A stretch of DNA of 64,000 nt, taken from positions 310,001 through 374,000 of the forward strand of contig CAKJVC010000128.1 of NCBI GenBank assembly GCA_918026815.1, written 5' to 3'. Position numbers and translations under genes: made by a program. Below, one piece after another: positions 1 to 11,017 of the stretch. Under the pieces are notes generated by a model. It was not told the DNA's origin, ran no database searches, and was given only the letters and a program-made list of their open reading frames with translations. Origin of the DNA: Chalara sp. BL73. Lineage: Eukaryota > Ascomycota > Leotiomycetes > Helotiales. How positions within the stretch are numbered: position 1 is the first letter of the stretch; each line of letters opens with the position of its first letter.

Positions 1-1401
1 GGTCCTTCCCATGGCCTTGCCATGAAACAAAGCCACAATAAACAAGCAATAGTTAGTCTGCTATTTAACATGCGCAAAAATAAAATTAGGGCAACCATGC
101 GCGCATATTTGCCACTTTAAAATACTAAAAGTTAAGCAAAATCAGCATCCTAGACCTCGAGATTTTCACGATTGAATAGACCCTACAGCAATTATGCTTC
201 GACATGCCTGACACCTTAGGAAGAAACAAAGCAGTGGAGATCTTTCACAAGCTAGCATCCAGGAGGATTTGCTAATTCTGATGCCGAGTCACTTTGACCG
301 ATATTGGAATACCGATTCATTCTTACTTGGTAAATTACTGACGGCCTGACTTCTATAGAAGGAAACGGCTAACTTTTCAACCAAATTTTGTGTGTGCATT
401 CCGCGATAGATAACTGTACAATTGTTTCATTGGGCCCTTGAATTTAGCGTTATAGCGGCAGTGGAAACGGCGCTCTTGGCGTTCAGCTGGTAGGAGATGC
501 CTACTTCAAGACTTCCTCTGTCTGTTGGCCGCTATTCAACGATATCAATTCTTGAGCGGTTCCATGAGACCGATGTCATAAATAGAGACTCTCCCTTACT
601 TGCTGTTTAACTAATTACTCTGCTACATTTCCATCAACTGACCTCGCGACTCTGTGTAACTGGATAATCAGCGAGCTGGTATGGACCACAGGTGTCATGT
701 GAATAATCACGTGATATATAGTACGAAATAGGTTTGGTACCATTCTAGAATCATGTGTATAGCACTTGCTTGGTACTCAGAACTCAATCAAGGTTTCTCA
801 CTTCAATACGAGCCTCACTTGTAAACCCCAACCGTCCAAATTCTTCCAATCCAGCCATTGCGGCAAAGTCCTCTCAAGCCCCTCCTATATAGAATCCCTT
901 CCGCCCCCAAGATGTAAACAATCATTCCATGCAGCAGTGCGGAATTAGCAAAATCCTGTTGTGTACAAAATCGCATATCGTCGGAATATTGTACTCTCTG
1001 ACTACGTGTATATTGGCCGCAATCACCGCTGTCTCCGCCGCCCCCCAGGGTCAAATGATATTCACTTGTGCATTGTGGAAAAGGCGCTCAGCGACCGCAC
1101 TAAGAAAAAAAAACACGTAAATTGCTCCATTGTGTTGATATATATTCGACATGTTGCAACACGACAAACGTGGTTGTTTCGAGTATCATCGATGCGTCAG
1201 AGTATTATACTTTTCGTGAGCTGTAACCAAGTTGGCTCGCTTACAGCGTTATTATTTTTATCAGAAATAGGATCTATTGGCTAGGGGATCAATTGGAGGA
1301 TCTGCGGGGTATCACAACGATAGAATACAGGCTTATTAGGAGCGTTACTTATTGTTTGATTTTCTATAATTACGGCAGTAATGTGTGTGTGTGAGTTGCT
1401 C
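1..1401. other. Intergenic DNA, no gene recognised
   Basis: I see no conserved protein, RNA gene or TIR in this stretch. The few short open frames around 770-1280 overlap each other on both strands, lack recognisable motifs and look like chance frames. Base composition is ordinary, unlike the AT-rich element that begins at 1404. Confidence 0.5.
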
Positions 1402-1536
1402 TAACGTACCTGATCACTTAGCTGGCCACATCATCATCCTGGCCGCGATCCCTGTCACCACCACTTTTTTTCAATTTTGATTTGAAATTATATCACAACT
1501 ACTTAAAATATCAATTTACGGAATGAAACAATTGAT

Positions 1537-2852
1537 TTATTGACGGTCAGGGCATGTACGAGCAGTGTGCTCTAGCGATTTACATATACTACACTTCGCT
1601 GGGGCACGTGTACGTGCTGGAGCAACGTTTTGATCAATTTCCTGATTTACAACTTCAATATTAGCTGTAGCTTGATTTGACTTGTTTTGAACTTCTGAAA
1701 CCCGTAAAACACTTTTTTTGCGTACGAATAATTTCTTTACAGCTCTTTTTTTCTTGACTTTTTTATTTGCGGCTCGTAATTGTCGATTCTTAGCCGCAAG
1801 AAAAGTAGTGTTATATATAGCTAATTAGCACTTTTTGATAAGTTGATTTACAGTTTGAACCGTAGAACTAAGTAAACTTTGCGTACGATATCGAATCGAT
1901 TTTTAAACAATTGCAGTTTGCAATTGTAATTCAGCAATATTATAAAGTGTTTCGAAAACTTAAGCCGTAACAAGTTTTGTTGTTAGTAAAAAAGTCGACG
2001 TGTGTAGTCGTACATGTAACTGATTTAATATTTAATTTAAATTAAAAAAAACTAATCTAGTAATTCTAAATCTACTTTGAATAGTAGAAACAGTAAAAGT
2101 TTGAAATCGTACAAACTAGTAAAGCTGTAAAAAATCAGTTTTGTCGATATAGTTAATACCGGCTTGTATTTGCTGTTTTATAGCTTGTCCGTAAAAACGC
2201 TTTAATACCGCAAAGCAACTAACATTTAAAAGTTGAAAAATATGTAAAGAATATGCAAGTATACACAATGCAATAATGCAGTATTTTTTGCAAAATTGAT
2301 CGAATTGAGCTGTAATATAACTTTCGTAGCTGTTAAGTATTAATAATCGATATATGTTTATTGTACAATTTCGTATATGCACTTCAAAAACTTTTTGCAG
2401 TTAAGCAAGACTTAATTCGTTCGTAGTTTACTCGTTATTACTAACTTTAAGCAACTAAGTTGTCGGCAAATTTTAATACTAGTTATATTAATGCATTTAA
2501 CTTTTTAATATAACTAGTAAAAGCAGTACGAAGCTTGTAAATTGAATCGCTTTTATTACAGTAACTTATTAGCGATTTTTAAGCTGTAAAAATACTGTAC
2601 AAAAGTCTGTAGCTGTAACTATTTTTAAAATAAATATTACACTTATTTAAAACCTCGTTTCGTCGAAGTTATAAATGTTATTTTTTACAATTCTATATTT
2701 CTTAATTGTATTTCGTACGAGTCGAAACTAGTTTTAAATTACTTCAGGATTTTCGCATTTTGCCCGCTAGTAATTATATTTTCGATTGTACTTCGATTTA
2801 AGTTGTAAATGTCGATTTATAAACCGTAAAACTTAGCATTTGCCGACAGTTA
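1537..2852 (-). pseudogene. pogo/Fot1 transposase, DDE and zinc-knuckle part (interrupted)
   Basis: This is the continuation of the transposase beyond the LTR insertion, in the same frame once 2853-9360 is removed. Recognisable blocks in order are TVGKC-VLRFINRH, NIYNFDETRF (first catalytic Asp kept), LILNSYES where the family has DGHES, and FQLLNVSCFAVLKRFYG where the family has QPLDVGCF. The second and third acidic residues are therefore Asn, and many Trp/Gln codons are now stops. The extreme C-terminus keeps an intact CX2CX4HX4C knuckle (CSICKSLEHTARTC, about 1560-1610) and the original stop at 1537-1539. The protein is dead. Confidence 0.88.
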
Positions 2853-3203
2853 TGTTACGCGCATCGCTAACAGGCTTATGCCTTAGGGGCCTGAGGCTCG
2901 GTAGACTTGGTTTACACAGAGAACCCCTGGGGTAGGATCACGTGATGGATCATGGATCATGCTATGATCCACGATCCATGGATTATGACGCTTGCAATGA
3001 TCCAACACACGAAAGAAACTATATAAGTAAATAGCTTTTCTTTAGAATAGAAGCTTTGTGCTCAACTTAATATAGTATTTTAACACTATACTGTTATCGG
3101 GATTTTACTCTTTATATAAAATATACTTACTTTTTTCTAGACTAACAACTTTCGGACTAAAATCTTTTATTTATATCAGTTGTAAACTAATAAAACCGTA
3201 ACA
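2853..3203 (+). repeat. 5' LTR of chromovirus
   Basis: The 351-bp repeat matches 9005-9355 with only transition differences. Its outer left part keeps GC-rich words such as CCTTAGGGGCCTGAGG, which are AT-converted in the 3' LTR. Its inner right part is AT-converted relative to the 3' LTR. It contains a partly palindromic GATC-rich stretch (about 2936-2990) and a TATATAAG box near 3021. Confidence 0.95.
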
Positions 3204-3244
3204 CTTTAAGCACCGCGTTTTGAAGTACTTGTATTACGTATACT

Positions 3245-6200
3245 ATGTCGACAACTAGTTCAACTCTACGTACTTTTAAAAGCTTAGCGCTATCTGAAGT
3301 TTTACTACTAATTCCACAACTTGTTTACATACTACAACAAGTTAAACTACTTAAAGTCTAAAAACCCAAAACTTTTAATAGCAGTCGACAACACTTTCGT
3401 TTATATATTTTACAATGCAAGATTTACATTCGCATAAACTCGCTATTTTTCGAAAGCCAGAAGCAAATAGTTCTGTAAGCAGTGTTTTTTTTAACCGGAA
3501 CCGTTTACGACTAAATCTTTACTTATTTAAAAAACTACTTCGCTTACTTACATAACAAAAAAGAAATTAAGACTAATTTCATCTTCGACAGCTATAAAAA
3601 GTATGTCAGTCAATTTACTCGCATGTTCGAAAACACAAATAAAGAAATAAAAACAGAACGAAACATTTAAGTGTGCAAGCAATTTACTAGTATAACGAAG
3701 TACACAGAACGTTTTAAGCTGCTAGCAAAAAAAGTAAACTAGAACGATAAAGCCTTTACTGCGCTTTACTACAAAAGTCTTAAAAAAAATGTTAAGAATA
3801 ATATTGTTCGAGAAAAGCGACCAACTAATTTTACTGCTATAAAAAACAAAGCAATCGAGATCGACACTAGACTGTATAAGAAACGTATAAAAAAAAAAAA
3901 ACAGTACTTTTTAAAGTTCAGCAAAAAGCAACATTTTCAGAAACTTCGTTATTATTCGTTTATAGAATTAGATGCGTTTTAAAAAAAGCTTAAAAAAAAA
4001 AACAATTTATCCAAAAAAAAAATACAGCGTCGACGCGACAAAAAGCTATGTTTCGAGTGTAGTTTTCTAAAGCACATAGCTAGCTTTTATCGCTAAAAGC
4101 AACTTTAGAAAAGCAAAAAACAACTTAACATTACGAGCAAAAAGAAATACAACAAAGCATTTAGTAAAGTTCTGGCCGTGCTTAAAGCTAAAAAACTAAA
4201 AATACCAGAAAAAGAACTAAAACAACAACAAATTTATACTCAACATAACGCTACGTGCATTAAGTGTAAAATAAAGTGCAGTGCAGCCTAGAAAAACAAG
4301 TGCTTTAATTGTTATTTCGACAAAAATAACGAATAAGAAAAAACTAGTAAAACTATAAAAAAATTCTTATTCCAAGTAAATAAAGCAGCTATCGAATCAG
4401 AATCCGATGAAAATTAGAATGTAAGCTTAAAGTTAAATCGGTTTTTGAAAATCTTTAAATTAAAAAAACGGATTTTGCATAAATCACTATTAAAAGTTAA
4501 TTAGAACAACTTTAAAGCACTTTTCAGAAAATATGTAGTTAATAACACTTTAGCAAAAAAAATCACATTTCAGCAGCGGCTGGAAATTATTAACGCGGAA
4601 ATCCTTAAAAAAAGAACTAAGCTAAAAAAAATAAAAACGGAAAAAAAAGCTAAAAAACGTACTCGGTAAAAAGCAATGTTTATATTAAACTTTGTCGACA
4701 AATCTGAAAAAAACAATGTAACACACTATCGATACTTACAATATAGCACTTTTTACTAGACTATATACTACACGGACTACTGCATATATTATTATAACGC
4801 TAAACAAGCAAAATAGTACTTAAAGCGAAAGCGGATAATATACTTCGAAAATAACAAAGAAAAAAAACTAAAAAAGGAACTTTGCGCTTTCAAAAAAAAA
4901 AAACAATTATTTGTCAAAGTCAAGTTAAAAGCGTACAACATAACAGCTATAATAAACTTTGGAGCTACCGGAAACTTTGTATTACTAAATGTAGTAAAAC
5001 ATTTCGGAATATTTATACAAGTTAAAACTGACTTATATATCTTTACGGTAGCTAACAGCACGAATGTATCGTACCGAAATAAACTTGTAAATATCGAAAC
5101 ATTAAAGCTTAGAATAGACACAAGCGACTATATAAAGTAGTTACAGCTAAACGTTACTCGGATAAAGCAGCATGAAATTATTTTAGAAATGCTATAAATT
5201 ATAAAATATAACTCAACGATTAATTAGCAAACAAAACAGCTCGTTTTTAACAAATGCCAATATGCGGTTAAGCTTAAGCTACTAACTGTTAAGCTAACAA
5301 AAAGCAAAAACAAAAAAGCACAATTAAAAAAACTCGACTAAAGCTTACGAAAAGTTTGCGCTACTTTCAAAAAAAAACTAAATTACTTAAACGAAAGATC
5401 ACATACTAAAAAAATGCTTAAAAAGTATAAAAAGTTCGAAAAGCTGTTTTCGAAAAAACAAAAATCCGCGGCTCTACCGGAACACAAGTTATAAAATCAT
5501 AAAATACTATTGATTGAAAAAGCAGTGCTTTTTAAAAGACCAATTTACTTATTATCCGAAAATAACCTGAAAACGCTTAAAAAGTTTATCGACTTAAGCT
5601 TAAAAAAAAAAATAATCAAAAAGTCAATATTACTAGCAAAAAGCTCGGTGTTATTTGTGCTTAAACCGGACAAAACTAAAAAGTTGTACGTAAACTATCG
5701 GAAGTTAAACAACATAACAATCAAGAATCGCTATGCACTACTAAAAGCAGACGAAATAAAAAATCGCTTGCAAAAAGCCAAAGTATTCACACAGCTAAAC
5801 TTACAAAACGCGTACTATAGTGTACGAATTAAAAAAAGCAAAAAATAAAAAACAGCTTTCGGAACTCGGTACGGATATTATAAATTTACAGCTATGCTAA
5901 TAAAACTTACGAATGCTTTCGCTACTTTTTAAAAACTAATCAACAACATTTTTATACTATTTTTAAACGTTATTTGCATATGCTATTTAAATAACATCTT
6001 GATTTATTCTAGTCGAGAAAAAAATCATTAAAACGATGTCAAAACAGTATTATGCGCGCTGCATAATGCTGACATAAAACTCAAACTATCGAAGTGTCGA
6101 TTTAAAATCAAAAAAGTTATATTTTTAAAATATGTAATTTCTACAGAAAAAATCAAAATAAATCTAGCAAAAATCAAACTTATTTTAAAGTAGAATGCTT

Positions 6201-8388
6201 TAACGTGTGTCAAAAACGTACAATCGTTTGTAAAATTCGCAAATTTCTATCGAAAATTTATTAAAGAATACTCGGAATTAGCTACTTTATTAACTCGACT
6301 TACTCGGAAAAACGTAGTTTTCGAGTAGACAACAAAAGCACAAAAAGCGTTCGACAAGTTAAAGCAAGCTTTTACTATCGCTTCTGTACTTTTTGCTTTC
6401 GATGCAAAAAAAAAAATCAAAGTAAAAACAAATGCATTAAATTACGCTTTAAAAGCTGTGTTTAGCTAACTTAACGCAGAAAAAAAATAGCAACTAACAG
6501 TTTATTATTTACAAAAGTTTATATTAGCAAAGCTCAACTATAAAATATACGACAAAAAACTACTCGCTATCGTTAATGCATTTCGCGAATAAAAAAAGTA
6601 CTTGAAAAAATTTAAATACTAAGTACAAGTACTAACAAACTATAAAAATCTTATTGCTTTTACTACTACGAAAAAACTAAACCGACGCTAAGTCAAGTAA
6701 GCAGAAAAACTCGCTTTATACAATTTCAGAATTTTATATATCAAAAAAACAGAAAACGCTAAAGCGAATACGCTTAGCAAGAAACTAAAATACTTTTTCA
6801 ACAAAACACATGTTTCGCACGCAGTGCTACAACAAAAAAGAAACTTACTAGTATTCAACAGAAAAGAACTTTTTATAGCAACCAAAATAAAACATCGAGT
6901 AAAAGACTTAAAGTTCATTTAAGCTTATAAAAAAGATTTTATAGCTATTAAAGCTTTTAACAAACAAAAACAAAGATTTACTACAGACAGCTTAAGTATT
7001 TTTCGCTATTAAAAGAAAATCTATGTTTTATTTACATTAAAAACGACTTTTGTAATAAAACAACACGGACTATCCGCTTACAGACATTAAAGGGTCGCTA
7101 AAACAATAAACAGGATCTCCAGGAAATACTACTTTCCAGAAATAAAGAAAATAGTTACTAGAATAGTTACTGAATGCGACACGTGTATCCGGAACAAAAC
7201 TTTACGTTATACTTTTTATAGACTAATGCAATTGCTAACTACTCCAAACAAACTATAAAAGTTTATTGCATAAAACTTCGTAGTAAAACTATTACTTTCC
7301 AGACAGCCGGTTTCAAAAAAATAGTACGATTCAATATTTGTCGTTGTAAAAAAAACTACTAAATACTGTTACTTAAAGCTATATTTAAAAAGCAGTACAG
7401 CAAAAGATTTAGCTTATACATTTCTTAAAATCGTAATTGCGAACTATAGAACTTTTACAGAAATTATATTAAATAAAAACAAGTTTTTTACATTTAAGTT
7501 CTAAACAACGCTTATTGCGCTTATAGAAGTTAAAAAAAAACTATCGACGAGCTTTTATTTACAAACTAATAAACAAACAAAAAAACTTAACTAAACAATA
7601 AAAGCATACTTTAAATACTATATAAACTACAAACAAAACAATTAAGTCGAGCTTTTGCTACTTGCACAGTTTGTATACAACAGTACAATTAATAAAACAA
7701 CAAAAGTATTACTATTTTATGCTAACTATAGCTACGAGCTAAAAGTATACTATAAACCAAGCAAAAATAAAACATATTTACAGCTTGCAATAATTAAAAT
7801 CGAACAATTACAAGCACTGCATTCGCAGCTAGCCGAAAATATAGAATTTCTTAACTAAAAATCTGCGAAATACTACAACTGTAAACATAGTAAAACACTA
7901 TATTTAAAAAAAAAAAATAAAGTCTATTTTGTTAAAAAAAACATTAAAACAAAAAAACTTAACAACAAACTGAACTACAGAAAGTTGGAACTATTTAAAA
8001 TTAAACGAGTTGCAGAACTAAATGCATTCGAACTTTATTTTCCCAAAACTATAAACATACACTTAGTATTTTTCGCTTTACTTTTTAAACTAGCACTAAA
8101 AAAAGCGCTGCCGGCTTTACACACGGAAATTGAACTAATCAATTTAAAAACTGAATACGAAATCGAGAAAATTCTAAACTGCAAGTATATTAAAAAAAAA
8201 CTAAAGTATTTAATTAAATAAATTAATTACTCAGATTCGGAAAACACATAAAAACCAAAAAGAAACTTTAACTGCTTTAAAATGCTTAAAAAGTTTTATT
8301 GTTAATATTTAAAAGTTTTAAATACAATAACTAAAAAACGTTTCTAAAAAAAAAAAAAGTATACGCATCAAAGTCGAAAAAACCTGTA
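3245..8388 (+). pseudogene. gag-pol polyprotein of chromovirus, many stops, one frame
   Basis: From ATG 3245 one frame (coordinate = 2 mod 3) carries the whole polyprotein with no frameshift, only nonsense and missense changes. Visible domains: gag zinc knuckle CFECSFLKHIASFY (about 4049-4090, last Cys now Tyr); aspartic protease INFGATGNFV (4952-4981, family DSGA, catalytic Asp lost); reverse transcriptase 5510-6040 with YLNN at 5984-5995 in place of YLDD; RNase H about 6380-6800; integrase about 7150-7860; and a C-terminal chromodomain 8150-8310 (EYEIEKIL, then stop-INYSDSENT-stop where Trp is usual). The exact end is uncertain because stops are abundant. Confidence 0.9.
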
Positions 8389-8411
8389 AAAGCAAGTTTC
8401 GCATAAGTTTT

Positions 8412-8873
8412 TTAGCTTTTACTTTTTTGATTTGCTTCGGCAGCCAGCTTTTTTTTTTTCTTCAAAACATCGAGCTTATTCAGAAATGCGAAACTACGTC
8501 GCAACATTTCTTTTTTACGAGCGCAAAAGAATTTTTTTTGCGTACGGATCCGTTTAATCCGTGCAAAAATCTTTGCGGCAGCTTCAGCGAGTGCTTCGGC
8601 TTTTTTTTCGGCTTTTGCTTCGTTTTTTTTTAATTTCTTTTTTGCTTTGTCCAAAAACTTCTAGTTTTTAGAAGCCGAACTACTAGCATTACAACTAGAA
8701 AAACTACGACGTACACACTTAGCACAACGAGTTGACTTTTTTGCTTTTATGCATTTTATAGAATGTCGATTCCGAGCATGTTTCTTTTCGCAGGCAGTAC
8801 ACGAAATCATTTTTTCGCTAGTCAGAATTATTCGTTTTTTCAGATTTTTTTTTTCAATATTTTTTTTCGACAA
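8412..8873 (-). pseudogene. Antisense Cys-rich, coiled-coil ORF downstream of pol
   Basis: A minus-strand frame of about 154 codons runs tail-to-tail with gag-pol and is interrupted by a single TAG at 8661-8663. The N-terminal half has paired cysteines (SCTACEKKHARNRH, then IKCIKAKKSTRCAKCVRR and a final C), resembling a zinc-binding cluster. The C-terminal half is Lys/Ala/Glu-rich (AKKKLKKNEAKAEKKAEALA) and predicted coiled coil, ending with an R-x-x-F-L/LDVL block. Opposite-strand frames are also open because of base bias, but only this frame shows domain-like order. Similar Cys-plus-coil proteins are, from my general knowledge, common beside fungal repeats. Function unknown. Confidence 0.6.
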
Positions 8874-9004
8874 ACTTTCAGACTTAAAGCAATCGGCTGT
8901 ACGCTTAGTTGTTATAATAAACGAAAAAAACGGCTATGCAGTTTTCTACGATATTTCTTTAGCATATTTAAATATGTGAACACGCTAGTTTAAAAAAAAA
9001 ATAG

Positions 9005-9355
9005 TGTTACGCGTATCGCTAACAGGCTTATGCTTTAAAAGCCTGAAACTCGGTAAACTTGGTTTACACAGAAAACCTTTAAAGTAGAATCACGTAATAA
9101 ATTATAAATTATGCTATAATTCACGATTTATAAATTATAACGTTTGCAATGATTCAACACACGAAAGAAACTATATAAGTAAATAGCTTTTTTTTAGAAT
9201 AGAAGTTTCGTGCTCAACTCAATATAGTATTTTAACACTATACTGTTATCGGGATTTTACCCTTTATATAAAATATACCTACTTCTTCCCAGACCAACAA
9301 CCCTCGGACCAAGATCTTCTATCTATATCAGTTGTAGGCTGATAGGACCGTAACA
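9005..9355 (+). repeat. 3' LTR of chromovirus
   Basis: This is the second 351-bp LTR, followed by target duplication AGTTA. Its right, outer part keeps CCCAGACCAACAACCCTCGG, which is TCTAGACTAACAACTTTCGG in the 5' LTR. Its left, inner part is AT-converted. It is preceded by an A-rich polypurine tract. Confidence 0.95.
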
Positions 9356-9360
9356 AGTTA

Positions 9361-9670
9361 GTTGTACAAACGCGTCGCGCGTTGCTCGATTCGCAAGCAA
9401 TAAGTTAGCCGCATTACGTACTAATAGTTGCGTTAAGAGTATTTCACGCGTATTTATATTCAATATTTAATTAATAAGTGTTGTTTCTTTCGTTGAAATA
9501 AGTTTGCGGTTAGCAGAAGAAATACTAGACTTTGCGAGCACTTTTTCTAGTTGCGACGTTATTGTCGATCGTGGGACGCCGTACGCATTTGCAGCGGCCC
9601 GTAAGCTTGAAACTCGGCCCTGCCGATAGGCCTGAATGCCTAAAAGGATTCTCCCTTCTGTATTGGCCAT
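9361..9670 (-). pseudogene. pogo/Fot1 transposase, N-terminal part (interrupted)
   Basis: ATG at 9668-9670. The first ~45 residues contain the helix-turn-helix (psq/CENP-B-like) start typical of fungal Fot1/pogo transposases, for example RILLGIQAYRQGRVSSLRAA and YGVPRSTI. An in-frame stop follows at 9467. After it the frame continues to resemble the family (ANLLLANRATRDAFVQL) until the gypsy insertion at 9360. If the insertion is excised, the frame runs on into the part at 1537-2852 and gives a 542-codon frame, the usual length. The stop codons have the TGG/CAG-to-stop form expected from RIP. Confidence 0.88.
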
Positions 9671-9779
9671 TTCAAAGGTTGTTGGTTGAGCAATTGCAAA
9701 TCAAAATTGAAAAAAAGTGGTGGTGACAGGGATCGCGGCCAGGATGATAATGTGGCCAGCTAAGTGATCAGGTACGTTA

Positions 9780-10207
9780 ACGTACCTGATAGGTAAGTGG
9801 AACAGATAAGTAAGTGAAACAAGGCGGTTTTACCGCAAAAAACGTGATTTTTCAAAACGGGTTATTTCGACTACTATTTTATTAATGTTCTTAAAACTTA
9901 ATACATAATATTTCAAGTATATAAACAAACAATATTTTAAATTTGGAAAGTTTGCGTATTATAAATATATAGATATAAGATTTTACGCTAAAATAACCCC
10001 TGTAATGTCAGTTTCTAAATAAATATTAATTGTATTAGTTTAAAACTTCACAAACGTATAAAAAATACAGTTGAATTGTTATGTATAAAGTTTTATAAAT
10101 TTAAATAAAATGGTAGTTGAAATAACACGTTTTGAAAAAGTGCGTTTTTTGCGGTAAAACCACCTTGTTTCACTTACTTATCTGTTCCACTTACCTATCA
10201 GGTACGT
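9780..10207. mobile_element. 428-bp MITE, pogo-related, abutting the first transposon
   Basis: The ends are inverted repeats beginning ACGTACCTGATAGGTAAGTG. The similarity extends about 65 bp almost perfectly and, more weakly, to about 150 bp on each side, leaving a short AT-rich centre. TA flanks both ends (9778-9779 and 10208-10209). The first 11 bases equal the termini of the neighbouring pogo element, so it is probably mobilised by the same transposase class. It has no coding capacity. Confidence 0.9.
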
Positions 10208-10382
10208 TAGCTCCTTGGCCTACTTACATAAGCCAATTCCTGTCACTTTTAAAGCTGTAAAAAGAAAATTGAACTAGAAATAGGCTATATCAGCATCTTT
10301 CTTTAGCTCTCTAGACAGTTCCGCAGACTGCTGGCAGGTACGTAGCCAGCACCACCTACAGGTAGAGAGTCCGACTTTATTG

Positions 10383-10754
10383 GGGTACGATTGAAACGGC
10401 ACACTTTAGCGCTAACACACCAAAATTCATGGCATGCCGCTTTTATTTTGCTGGCACGGAACTTGGTGAAAATTATCGGTTGCGATTTTGTGTAACTTTA
10501 CAACATAATATTTATATTAAATAGCACCCAAAAAATTCAAACTTAATTTGTTTAAATCTAATAAATCTAACTAAATCAAATTGTTTTAATATATATTTAC
10601 ATATGTTTTATAACAAGATTTGTTTAATAATAATAAAAATATTTTCAACAAAATCAAGCTTAGTATATTTCGCTTAGTACAACAACAAAGCAAAATTCTG
10701 AAAGTAGAAAAGCGTATTTACTACACACTAAAGTGTGCCGTTTCAACCGTACCC
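10383..10754. mobile_element. 372-bp hAT-like MITE
   Basis: The inverted termini are GGGTACGATTGAAACGGCAC on the left and its near-perfect complement on the right, about 26 bp with a single mismatch before they diverge. The 8-bp direct repeat CTTTATTG flanks the element exactly (10375-10382, 10755-10762). An 8-bp target duplication is the hAT superfamily hallmark. The interior is AT-rich without an ORF. It sits about 260 bp upstream of the regulator gene start at 11018. Confidence 0.85.
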
Positions 10755-11017
10755 CTTTATTGCTTGGGCTCTATAGTGTAGGTGAGCTACAGGTGCCTAT
10801 TAAAAAATTTACAAGCTCCCAATCGACCAACATTTCCATCAAAAAGCTATCTAATGTCACAAGACCAGGGCGAACCCGGAAAATTAAATGGGTCTTTAGA
10901 ATACAACTAGTGCGCTTTCGGCCTAGCTATGCAAAATAGACTTTCGTCCATTCTTCGACATCTTCCTCCCATCATCCATACTATCTAACTCACTAACTCT
11001 ACCACTGATACAAGAGG

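Larger units (their letters stand above)
2853..9355 (+). mobile_element. Ty3/gypsy chromovirus LTR retrotransposon, full length, RIP-inactivated
   Basis: Both LTRs are exactly 351 bp (2853-3203, 9005-9355), begin TGTTACG and end CCGTAACA. A 5-bp target duplication AGTTA flanks the element (2848-2852, 9356-9360). Between them lies a single gag-pol frame with zinc knuckle, protease, reverse transcriptase, RNase H, integrase and chromodomain in Ty3/gypsy order. A purine tract precedes the 3' LTR (8992-9004). A Cys-rich frame lies antisense downstream of pol. The interior is very AT-rich and every lesion I checked is a transition. I could not assign the primer-binding site. Confidence 0.95.
1404..9777 (-). 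mobile_element. Fot1/pogo-type TIR transposon carrying a nested retrotransposon
   Basis: Terminal inverted repeats of 81 bp (1404-1484 and 9697-9777) differ at one position; both ends start ACGTACCTGATCACTTAGC. A TA dinucleotide flanks each end (1402-1403, 9778-9779), as expected for Tc1/mariner-pogo insertion. Removing the nested LTR element plus one target duplication (2853-9360) leaves about 1.87 kb, a normal Fot1-like size. The single gene is a transposase on the minus strand, starting just inside the right TIR and ending just inside the left one. The interior is strongly AT-biased while the TIRs are almost untouched. The element is inactive: its transposase is interrupted and has lost catalytic residues. 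Confidence 0.93.

Noticed and set aside
8427..8993. Plus-strand open frames over the antisense Cys-rich ORF
   Set aside because: Phe-rich readings of A/T-rich complement with no domain order; the minus frame is the sensible one.
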